From positions 1 to 5,107 of the forward strand of contig JAYSQA010000024.1 in the NCBI GenBank assembly GCA_043721775.1: a stretch of 5,107 bases of DNA. Direction: 5' to 3'. The position numbers and the translations under genes are program-made. How positions within the stretch are numbered: the first letter of the stretch is position 1; each line of letters starts with the position of its first letter. Positions 1-4,913 of this stretch are shown in pieces. The notes beneath the pieces were generated by a model. The model was given only the letters and a program-made list of their open reading frames with translations. It did no database searches and was not told the origin of the DNA. The DNA is from Stagnihabitans sp043721775. GTDB taxonomy: Bacteria > Pseudomonadota > Alphaproteobacteria > Rhodobacterales > Rhodobacteraceae.

Positions 1-597
1 ATGCGGGATGTCGATGGTGACCTTGCCGCCGACCTTCTGGAACGAGGTCGAGATCGCGTCGGCCAGACCCTTGCCGTAGTCGCTGTTGGAATAGGTCAGC
101 GCAATCGACTTCACGCCGTGTTCCTTCAGAATGTCCGCCATGACTTCGCCTTCGCGGGCGTCAGACGGGGCGGTGCGGAAGAACAGGCCGTCGTCTTCAG
201 CGGTCGAGAGGGCAGGCGAGGTGGCCGAGGGCGACACCATCACGATGCCGTTCGGACGGGCCACGTTTTGCAGAACAGCGCCGGTGACGCCAGAGCAGTC
301 GCCGCCGATGATGCCTTTGACGCCATCCGAGGTGACCATCTTTTCGGCAGCGGTCTGGGCGGCAGCGGCGTCGGTGCAGGTGTCGTCGCCACGAACAGCC
401 ACGAATTTCCAGCCGTTCAGGGCTTTGCCGGAATCGTTCACTTCCTTCATCGCAGCTTCCGCCGCGTTGGCCATGTGGCCGGTCAAGGATTCGATCGGGC
501 CGGTAAAGCCGATCAGGATCCCCAGTTTCACGTCTTCCGCATAAGCCACACCAGCGCAGAGGGCCGTAGCAGCGGTCGCGAGCAGCAGTTTTTTCAT
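1..597 (-). CDS. ABC transporter substrate-binding protein, branched-chain amino acid (LivK/LivJ) type, N-terminal part
   Basis: This is the N-terminal 199 residues of a periplasmic type I binding protein that would deliver amino acids or a similar small ligand to an ABC permease. The gene runs off the left edge; family members are usually about 370-400 residues, so roughly half is present. Residues 1-20 form a clear signal peptide (MKKLLLATAA start, Ala-rich, AYA before the likely cut, mature protein starting EDVKLG). Family motifs seen are GFTGP at 30-34, GGDCSG at 98-103, SPSATSP at 122-128 and NSDYGKG at 171-177. Cys74 and Cys101 align with the disulfide pair of E. coli LivJ. The ATG at 597 is preceded by a good Shine-Dalgarno (GGGAG, about six bases upstream). 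The ligand cannot be told: family members bind branched-chain amino acids, but also urea, amides and aromatic acids. No permease or ATPase gene is in view. Confidence in the family is high, in the substrate low. Confidence 0.93.
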   Translation of the reverse strand, partial: MKKLLLATAATALCAGVAYAEDVKLGILIGFTGPIESLTGHMANAAEAAMKEVNDSGKALNGWKFVAVRGDDTCTDAAAAQTAAEKMVTSDGVKGIIGGDCSGVTGAVLQNVARPNGIVMVSPSATSPALSTAEDDGLFFRTAPSDAREGEVMADILKEHGVKSIALTYSNSDYGKGLADAISTSFQKVGGKVTIDIPH

Positions 598-802
598 TGT
601 TGTCTCCCTTATTGGATCGCAATCCTGATACAAGCCTAGTGTGGCGCGGATGAAAAGAAAAGCACCTCCTCGGCAAGATGTTTGGGGCCGGATCGGGCAC
701 TTCAGCGGTGTTTTTCCGGGCGGAGGTCGAAAAATTGGTCAGGAGCGTGGCAAACAGGCTTCACACGGGCCAGAAACGGGCCGCAACACTGCGGGTCAGA
801 CC

Positions 803-833
803 TTGACGCTGGGGCTTGGCATCGCCACCTATC
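803..833 (+). promoter_or_regulatory. Possible sigma-70 promoter for the DUF4189 gene
   Basis: TTGACG at 803-808 matches the -35 consensus well. The best -10 partners are CCTATC at 828-833 (spacer 19) or TATCTG at 830-835 (spacer 21), both longer than the ideal 17. The position, about 70 bp upstream of the ATG at 900, is reasonable. This is a weak prediction based on pattern only. Confidence 0.25.
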
Positions 834-842
834 TGGCAAGAA

Positions 843-872
843 ACCAGAGGCCCAAGAGACACACTGTCTGGT
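843..872. promoter_or_regulatory. Nested inverted repeats upstream of the DUF4189 gene
   Basis: A perfect inverted repeat AGACA-CAC-TGTCT lies at 857-869. An outer pair ACCAGA (843-848) and TCTGGT (867-872) is also complementary but overlaps the inner right arm, so the two would be alternatives. It ends about 27 bp before the start codon, downstream of the candidate promoter, where an operator or a 5' UTR hairpin could act. No known binding motif is recognised and chance is possible. Confidence 0.25.
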
Positions 873-899
873 CTGGCTTTGAGGTTTGAAAGGACGACG

Positions 900-1265
900 A
901 TGTCTTACCGTTTGGTGCTTGCCCTGATCACCGCTTTGGCCTTGCCCGCCATGGCCACCTCTGCGGCGGCGGATGGTCTGTTCGGGGCTATGGCTTTTTC
1001 GCCCTCGACCGGCAAAGTGGGCGTGGGCTTCAACTTCCCGACCAAGGGTGAGGCCGCGACGGAAGCCGTGACGCGCTGTGGTGTGGGTGATTGCGATGCG
1101 GTTGTGGTGTTCCCTAACTGCGGGGCGGTGGCTGTGGGCGACGGTTTTGGCATGGGCTTTTCCGCCGACAATTCCGCAGCCAAGGCGGAAGAAACCGCAT
1201 TGGCCAACTGCTCGGGCTACACATCGAACTGCCTGATCATCGAAACGCGCTGCAACGGTTCGTAA
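900..1265 (+). CDS. Secreted DUF4189-domain protein, cysteine-rich
   Basis: A 121-residue exported protein of unknown function. Residues 1 to about 24 form a signal peptide (Arg4, then a Leu/Ala-rich core, Ala-rich cleavage region ending SAAAD). The mature part matches the DUF4189 pattern: a GAMAFSPSTGKVG segment at 29-41, the repeated spacing of Ala, Cys and Gly residues, and six cysteines at 60, 65, 74, 104, 111 and 118 that could make three disulfides in the periplasm or outside the cell. I chose the ATG at 900 because AGGA at 891-894 sits five bases upstream and because the signal peptide then begins at residue 1; an upstream ATG at 816 would put 28 non-signal residues in front. The gene stands alone, with no operon partner. 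DUF4189 has no settled function; some family members are thought to act at the cell surface. I recognise the family from pattern, without a profile search. Confidence 0.85.
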   Translation: MSYRLVLALITALALPAMATSAAADGLFGAMAFSPSTGKVGVGFNFPTKGEAATEAVTRCGVGDCDAVVVFPNCGAVAVGDGFGMGFSADNSAAKAEETALANCSGYTSNCLIIETRCNGS

Positions 1266-1305
1266 CGGGCCGGAACCGGTCGGCGAAAACATGGGCGGCC
1301 GGAAC

Positions 1306-1322
1306 ATGGGCGGATCGCCCAT
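1306..1322. repeat. Small perfect hairpin, possible fragment of an interspersed palindromic repeat
   Basis: ATGGGCG, a three-base loop GAT, and CGCCCAT form a perfect 7-bp stem. It is followed by CCTACG, and the GCCCATCCTACG string (1317-1328) resembles one half of palindromic intergenic repeats seen in many proteobacterial genomes. There is no T-run after it, so it is not a classical intrinsic terminator, although it lies 41 bp after the DUF4189 stop. No second copy occurs in this window, so repeat status is inference. Confidence 0.4.
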
Positions 1323-1360
1323 CCTACGCTGACCGTCGGGTGCGGGCGGATCAACGATTG

Positions 1361-1389
1361 TTGGACAGACAGGGTGCGATGCCGCTAGT
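1361..1389 (+). promoter_or_regulatory. Weak promoter candidate for the DUF805 gene
   Basis: TTGGAC (1361-1366) and GCTAGT (1384-1389) are 17 bp apart. The -10 match is poor. Transcription from here would give a leader of about 45 bases containing the two A-tracts. Pattern-based only. Confidence 0.22.
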
Positions 1390-1441
1390 CTTGCCGCGTG
1401 GAACGACAAAAAAAACCACAAAAAAATCAACGAGGGAACCC

Positions 1442-1831
1442 ATGGATTTCGTCAACGCGATCACGTCCGGCTACAAAGGCTATGTGAAGTTCGGAGGGCG
1501 CACGCCGCGCGCGCCCTTCTGGTATTGGGTGCTGTTTCAGATCATCGTGTTGGTGATCATCAGTTTTGTCGAAGGCGGCGGGCATACTGTCGTGAACGGT
1601 GCCTCGATCCAGTCGAACTATCAGGCTGGACCCATCGCCATCGTGTGGAGCCTTGCCAACTTGTTGCCCGGCATTGCCATCGGCATCCGCCGTTTGCATG
1701 ACCTCGACAGATCCGGCTGGTGGACGTTGATCGTGCTGGTGCCGGTGGTTGGCGTCATCGTGCTGCTGGTCTGGGACGCGTCCAAAGGCACCACCGGCGC
1801 GAACCGCTTCGGACCTGACCCGCAGGCCTGA
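1442..1831 (+). CDS. DUF805 family inner-membrane protein
   Basis: A 129-residue DUF805 protein. The family is widespread, small and membrane-embedded, with no firmly assigned biochemical role. Landmarks are KFGGRTPRAPFWYW at 16-29 (the conserved aromatic/GR motif at the start of the first membrane segment), RRLHDLDRSGWW at 83-94, and the C-terminal GTTGANRFGPDP at 116-127. Likely membrane segments are about 25-43, 64-81 and 95-112. The ATG at 1442 is supported by GAGGG at 1432-1436 with a five-base gap; upstream in-frame starts would add residues from the non-coding leader. The stop is odd: it is created by a 13-bp tandem duplication (see the repeat at 1814-1839). Without the extra copy, translation would continue into the second DUF805-like frame. 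The natural family end lies close to GPDP, so the protein is probably functional as it stands. Confidence 0.88.
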   Translation: MDFVNAITSGYKGYVKFGGRTPRAPFWYWVLFQIIVLVIISFVEGGGHTVVNGASIQSNYQAGPIAIVWSLANLLPGIAIGIRRLHDLDRSGWWTLIVLVPVVGVIVLLVWDASKGTTGANRFGPDPQA

Positions 1832-1839
1832 CCCGCAGG
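1814..1839 (+). repeat. Perfect 13-bp tandem duplication at the DUF805 junction
   Basis: The unit CCTGACCCGCAGG occurs at 1814-1826 and again at 1827-1839, head to tail, with one more matching base after it. Thirteen is not a multiple of three. In the first copy the upstream DUF805 gene reads Pro-Asp-Pro-Gln and then meets TGA at 1829-1831, formed by the second copy. The same Pro-Asp-Pro-Gln is read again from the second copy in the downstream frame. With a single copy, the two frames are continuous. Confidence 0.95.
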
Positions 1840-1874
1840 CGCAAACGCGCCTTGAACTCTGGCTGGCGCCGCAC

Positions 1875-2288
1875 GTGGTGCCGGCCTACCCGTGCAGCGC
1901 GGCCATCTCGGCCTTGTACCACCGGCAGGCGGATTTTGCCGGTCGGTCAACCGGGGACAAGGCTGGCTGGGGGCTGGTCTATGTGCTGGCCGTACTGGTC
2001 GGCGTCATCGGGCCGGTGGCGTGGATGTTGTTTCCCGGGCTGTTCGGGCACCCTGATCAGGGCAGCGCGCAAGGGCCGCGGTTGGCCGCGATAGAACGGG
2101 CGGGCGCGCTGGCGTTCTGGGCGATCTTCACGGCCAAACCCCTTGCGGCGCTGCTGGTGCACGATCTGGACCACCGTGGGTGGGTGCTGGCGGTGGTGCT
2201 TATCCAGGGGGGCGGCCTGATTGTGCTGATGTGGTGGCTGAGCCGGACAGGCACGGCAGGGCCGGACCGTTTCGGGCCGAAGCCTTAG
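1875..2288 (+). CDS. Second, diverged DUF805-like membrane protein (possibly the 3' half of a split gene)
   Basis: From the GTG at 1875 this frame gives 137 residues. It aligns by eye with the upstream DUF805 protein along its length: AISALYHRQADFAGRS (10-25) with AITSGYKGYVKFGGRT, LVHDLDHRGW (94-103) with RLHDLDRSGW, and RTGTAGPDRFGPKP (124-137) with the upstream KGTTGANRFGPDP. Likely membrane segments are about 32-57, 75-95 and 103-122. It lacks the FWYW aromatic cluster, so it is diverged. The start is uncertain: GTG at 1875 or 1878 puts the N-terminus at the same place as in the paralogue, but no Shine-Dalgarno precedes either, and the frame is open back to an ATG at 1749 inside the upstream gene. 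Other options are TTG at 1914, coupling to the upstream gene, or that this is the second half of one gene split by the 13-bp duplication. Function unknown. Confidence 0.6.
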   Translation: MVPAYPCSAAISALYHRQADFAGRSTGDKAGWGLVYVLAVLVGVIGPVAWMLFPGLFGHPDQGSAQGPRLAAIERAGALAFWAIFTAKPLAALLVHDLDHRGWVLAVVLIQGGGLIVLMWWLSRTGTAGPDRFGPKP

Positions 2289-2296
2289 CCCCCGCC

Positions 2297-3322
2297 TTAA
2301 ATCGACAGGCGGCCTGCGGTGAGGGGGGGGGGGGTGCCTTGGGTGCCACGCTCGCGGTAGGGCGTGGTGTTATAGTGGCTGCGGTAGCATTTGGAAAAGT
2401 GCGAGGGGCTGGCGAAACCGCAGGCCAGCGCCACGTTGATCACCGACATATCTGTTTGCATCAACAGGTTGCGCGCCTTTTGCAGGCGCAGTTCCATATA
2501 GTAGCGCTTTGGCGAACGGTTCAGATAGCGGCGGAACAGACGTTCCAGCTGGCGGGTCGACATGCCGACTTCCTCGGCCAGATCAGCGGGCGACATCGGG
2601 TCTTCGATGTTGCCTTCCATCATCTGGATAACCTGAGACAGCTTGGGGTGCCGCACACCAATCCGCGTCGGAATCGACAGGCGTTGGGTGTCCTGATCGG
2701 TGCGGGGGGTGGAATAGATCAGCTGGTCGGCCACGGTGTTGGCGACATCCTCACCATGATCGCCCGCGATGACCTTCAGCATCAGATCAAGTGACGAGGT
2801 GCCGCCAGCCGTTGACCAGCGGTTGCCGTCCATCACGAAGACGGATTTGGTCAAGGTCACATCCTCGAACTCTTCAAGGAAGCCGTCCTGATTTTCCCAG
2901 TGGATCGTTGCCTTCTTGCCATCAAGAAGCCCAGCCTTGGCCAGCGCATAGGCGCCGGTACACAGGCCGCCGATGATGGCCCCCCGCCGCGCCTCACGAC
3001 GAAGCCAGTTCAGAACGGGCTTTGTTGCGGCCTTCTGCACGTCAATTCCGCCGCAGACCAGCAGGATATCGTCGCGCTCAATCTCTTCCAGGCCCATGTC
3101 CAGCTTGAATGAGGACCCATTGGAACAGGTGGCAATGTCGCCACCCTCACCAGCCAGGGCCCAGGTATAGACCTTCTCTCCAACCACCCGGTTGGCAATG
3201 CGCAGGGGTTCGATGGCGGAAGCAAAGGCCAGCATGGTAAACTTGTCCAGAAGCAGGAAAACAAAGCGCCGGGGCGCCTCGGGCTTCGAGGTCTGGATGG
3301 CTTTGCGCGGTGCGGTGGACAT
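2297..3322 (-). CDS. GlxA-family transcriptional regulator (DJ-1/PfpI-like domain plus AraC-type HTH)
   Basis: A 341-residue cytoplasmic regulator. Residues about 19-205 form a DJ-1/PfpI (class I glutamine amidotransferase-like) domain, here a probable ligand sensor, with GLCTGAYALAKAGLLDG at 119-135 carrying Cys121 at the nucleophile-elbow position. Residues about 225-325 are an AraC-type DNA-binding domain: the first HTH around 245-267 (SPADLAEEVGMSTRQLERLF), the second around 293-315 (VALACGFASPSHFSKCYR). The layout and length match the GlxA group that includes Pseudomonas GbdR, CdhR and ArgR, which control betaine, carnitine or arginine use; the ligand here is unknown. The ATG at 3322 has AGG about seven bases upstream, and extension to 3442 would cover the shared promoter region. 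The gene is divergent from the DAHP synthase gene (172 bp apart) and converges on the DUF805 frame with an 8-bp gap. Its 3' end contains a run of 12 C on the coding strand. Confidence 0.92.
   Translation of the reverse strand: MSTAPRKAIQTSKPEAPRRFVFLLLDKFTMLAFASAIEPLRIANRVVGEKVYTWALAGEGGDIATCSNGSSFKLDMGLEEIERDDILLVCGGIDVQKAATKPVLNWLRREARRGAIIGGLCTGAYALAKAGLLDGKKATIHWENQDGFLEEFEDVTLTKSVFVMDGNRWSTAGGTSSLDLMLKVIAGDHGEDVANTVADQLIYSTPRTDQDTQRLSIPTRIGVRHPKLSQVIQMMEGNIEDPMSPADLAEEVGMSTRQLERLFRRYLNRSPKRYYMELRLQKARNLLMQTDMSVINVALACGFASPSHFSKCYRSHYNTTPYRERGTQGTPPPLTAGRLSI
2323..2334. repeat. Homopolymer run of 12 G inside the 3' end of the GlxA-type regulator gene
   Basis: Twelve consecutive G on the plus strand read as 12 C in the regulator gene, coding Thr-Pro-Pro-Pro at about residues 330-333, after the second HTH. 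With the given length the frame ends 8 codons later at TAA. Losing one C would replace the tail and extend it to a stop at 2200-2202. Gaining one C opens a frame that runs antisense through the DUF805-like gene to about 1947. The DNA-binding domain would not be altered. Confidence 0.9.
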
Positions 3323-3367
3323 GTTGCGACCTGACGTGTCGTTATTGACGCAAGGAAACAGGAAAAC

Positions 3368-3404
3368 CGGGCGTCCGCAAGGGGGGAAGCGGGAAAATCG
3401 CCCG
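3368..3404. promoter_or_regulatory. Interrupted inverted repeat in the regulator-DAHP synthase intergenic region
   Basis: CGGGCG at 3368-3373 is complementary to CGCCCG at 3399-3404, and inside it CCGC (3375-3378) pairs with GCGG (3389-3392). It lies between the divergent starts, about 33 bp upstream of the candidate -35 of the DAHP synthase promoter, where an activator could bind. It is imperfect and in GC-rich DNA, so chance is a real possibility. Confidence 0.25.
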
Positions 3405-3436
3405 TCGTCCTGGCTGCAAACCTTGCCTTTCGCCCT

Positions 3437-3464
3437 TTGCATTCGCCCCCGTTTTCCTTATATC
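3437..3464 (+). promoter_or_regulatory. Candidate sigma-70 promoter of the DAHP synthase gene
   Basis: TTGCAT at 3437-3442 and TATATC at 3459-3464 are separated by 16 bp. The -10 is one of the few AT-rich stretches in this region. Initiation about seven bases downstream would give a leader of roughly 24 bases ending in the GAGGA Shine-Dalgarno at 3483-3487. Good pattern and position, no experimental support. Confidence 0.5.
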
Positions 3465-3494
3465 GCTGTGAAATTCTGACGTGAGGACCGTCCC

Positions 3495-4865
3495 ATGACC
3501 AAAGGCTGGACAAAAACCGACTGGCGCACAAAGCCGCGGGTGCAAATGCCCGATTATCCGGATCAAACCGGGTTGAAAGCGGTAGAGGGTCAGCTTGCGA
3601 AATATCCGCCACTGGTCTTTGCCGGTGAGGCGCGCAAGCTGAAAAAGCAACTGGCGGCGGCGGCAGAGGGCAAGGCTTTCCTGTTGCAGGGCGGTGACTG
3701 CGCCGAAAGCTTTGCCGAATTTTCAGCGGACAACATCCGCGACACCTTCCGTGTCATGCTGCAAATGGCGGTGGTCTTGACTTATGGTGCCAAGGTGCCG
3801 GTCATCAAGGTTGGCCGGATGGCAGGGCAGTTCGCCAAACCCCGTTCTACCGCGAATGAGGTGATTGGCGGCGTCGAATTGCCGTCCTACAAGGGCGATA
3901 TCATCAACGGCTTTGACTTCACGCCGCAAGCCCGCATCCCCGATCCGCAGCGCATGTTGCAGGCTTACACGCAATCGGCGGCGTCGTTGAACCTGCTGCG
4001 GGCGTTCTCGACCGGTGGTTTTGCCGATATTCACCGGGTTCACGCCTGGACCCTGGGCTTTGCCGAGCATGACAAGGCCGAACGTTACCGCGCCCTGTCG
4101 AACCGGATTTCCGACGCGCTGGATTTCATGAGCGCTGCGGGGATCACCTCGGAAAACTCGCCCTCATTGGCGACGGTGGATTTCTACACCAGTCATGAAG
4201 CGCTGCTGCTGGAGTATGAAGAGGCCCTGTGCCGGATTGATTCGATCACCGGGCAGCCGGTGGCGGGGTCTGGGCATATGATCTGGATCGGCGACCGCAC
4301 CCGTCAGCCCGACGGCGCGCATGTAGAGTTTGCCCGGGGGGTCTTGAACCCGATCGGCTTGAAGTGCGGGCCTTCCACGACCGCGGAGGATCTGAAGATC
4401 CTGATGGCCAAGCTGAACCCGGCCAACGAACCCGGCCGCCTGACCCTGATCGCCCGGTTCGGTGCGGGCAAAGTGGGCGACCACCTGCCGCGTCTGATCA
4501 AGACCGTGCAGGCAGAAGGCGCGAATGTGCTGTGGTCTTGCGATCCGATGCACGGCAACACCATCAAGGCGGCCTCGGGCTATAAAACCCGGCCGTTCGA
4601 ATCGGTCCTGCGCGAAGTGCGCGAGTTCTTTGAAATTCACAACGCCGAAGGCACCGTGCCCGGCGGCGTGCATTTCGAGATGACCGGCAAGGATGTGACC
4701 GAATGCACCGGCGGTTTGCGCGCGGTGACCGATGAAGATCTGTCTGACCGTTATCACACCGCCTGCGACCCGCGCCTGAACGCCAGCCAGTCGCTGGAGC
4801 TGGCGTTTCTGGTATCAGAAGAACTGGCCGGGATGCGCAGCCAGCCGGGCCGCATCGCGCTGTAA
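3495..4865 (+). CDS. aroG: Class II 3-deoxy-7-phosphoheptulonate (DAHP) synthase
   Basis: A complete 456-residue enzyme that condenses phosphoenolpyruvate and erythrose 4-phosphate to DAHP, the first step of the shikimate pathway to aromatic amino acids; cytoplasmic and metal-dependent. It is the class II (plant and Mycobacterium AroG) type, not the short E. coli class I type. Key parts: QGGDCAESFAEF at 65-76 with the metal-binding Cys69, KVGRMAGQFAKPRS at 105-118 (Arg108, Lys115, Arg117), GDRTRQPDGAHVEFARG at 266-282, ARFGAGKVGDHLP at 320-332, WSCDPMHGNT at 347-356 with metal ligand His353, GGVHFEMTGKDVTEC at 390-404 with Glu395, and CDPRLNASQSLEL at 424-436 with Asp425. All expected catalytic residues are present. 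The ATG at 3495 has GAGGA seven bases upstream. It is single-cistron: own promoter candidate, strong terminator. The gene name varies between genomes (aroG, aroF, aroH); feedback specificity cannot be read from sequence. Confidence 0.97.
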   Translation: MTKGWTKTDWRTKPRVQMPDYPDQTGLKAVEGQLAKYPPLVFAGEARKLKKQLAAAAEGKAFLLQGGDCAESFAEFSADNIRDTFRVMLQMAVVLTYGAKVPVIKVGRMAGQFAKPRSTANEVIGGVELPSYKGDIINGFDFTPQARIPDPQRMLQAYTQSAASLNLLRAFSTGGFADIHRVHAWTLGFAEHDKAERYRALSNRISDALDFMSAAGITSENSPSLATVDFYTSHEALLLEYEEALCRIDSITGQPVAGSGHMIWIGDRTRQPDGAHVEFARGVLNPIGLKCGPSTTAEDLKILMAKLNPANEPGRLTLIARFGAGKVGDHLPRLIKTVQAEGANVLWSCDPMHGNTIKAASGYKTRPFESVLREVREFFEIHNAEGTVPGGVHFEMTGKDVTECTGGLRAVTDEDLSDRYHTACDPRLNASQSLELAFLVSEELAGMRSQPGRIAL

Positions 4866-4884
4866 TCTTTCAGGAATTTTGAGG

Positions 4885-4912
4885 GGGCGGTGCCGCAGGG
4901 TGCCGCCCTTTT
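4885..4912 (+). terminator. Intrinsic terminator of the DAHP synthase gene
   Basis: A 10-bp stem, GGGCGGTGCC (4885-4894) pairing with GGTGCCGCCC (4899-4908) including two G-T wobble pairs, has a four-base GCAG loop and is followed by TTTT at 4909-4912. It begins 19 bp after the stop codon. On the minus strand no T-run follows the stem, so it should act mainly on rightward transcription; the leftward gene ends just beyond it. Confidence 0.88.
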
Positions 4913-4913
4913 G

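Larger units (their letters stand above)
598..899. other. Divergent intergenic region between the binding-protein gene and the DUF4189 gene
   Basis: About 300 bp separate the two divergent starts. I see no convincing gene: the short open frames here lack ribosome sites and recognisable protein features. The part nearest 597 holds the Shine-Dalgarno of the binding-protein gene. I could not pick a convincing sigma-70 promoter for that leftward gene. The right half has a possible promoter (803-833) and an inverted repeat (857-869), described separately. Confidence 0.6.
1266..1441. other. Intergenic region between DUF4189 and DUF805 genes with repeats and A-tracts
   Basis: The left part holds an 11-bp direct repeat (AACATGGGCGG at 1288-1298 and 1303-1313), the second copy of which overlaps a perfect hairpin at 1306-1322. 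The right part has two A-tracts (A8 at 1408-1415, A7 at 1420-1426) directly before the Shine-Dalgarno of the DUF805 gene, giving an unstructured leader. A weak promoter candidate is TTGGAC at 1361-1366 with GCTAGT at 1384-1389 (spacer 17). No gene is seen here. Confidence 0.55.

Noticed and set aside
1..639. Plus-strand open frame of 212 codons over the binding-protein gene
   Set aside because: It is antisense to a clear periplasmic binding protein whose motifs and signal peptide are all on the minus strand.
598..700. Promoter for the leftward binding-protein gene
   Set aside because: Several weak -10-like strings exist, but none pairs with a good -35 at acceptable spacing.
702..1430. Long minus-strand open frame of 242 codons across the DUF4189 gene
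   Set aside because: It is rich in His, Arg and Pro, has no recognisable domain, and lies antisense to a gene with a signal peptide, family pattern and Shine-Dalgarno. It is a GC-driven shadow.
2289..2296. Bidirectional terminator between the convergent DUF805-like and regulator genes
   Set aside because: Only 8 bp separate the stops and I find no stable hairpin with a T-run on either side.
2180..2794. Plus-strand open frame of 204 codons across the 3' half of the regulator gene
   Set aside because: It is antisense to the AraC HTH region and shows no family features; it depends on reading through the G12 run.
3323..3442. N-terminal extension of the regulator to an ATG at 3442
   Set aside because: The extra 40 residues look non-homologous, cover the divergent promoter region, and the ATG at 3322 has a better-placed Shine-Dalgarno.
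3010..3612. Minus-strand open frame of 200 codons spanning the regulator start and the DAHP synthase start
   Set aside because: It overlaps two real genes in other frames and the shared promoter region, with composition typical of an out-of-frame translation.
4164..4757. Minus-strand open frame of 197 codons inside the DAHP synthase gene
   Set aside because: It is antisense to highly conserved catalytic motifs and is rich in His, Gly and Arg as expected for a shadow frame.
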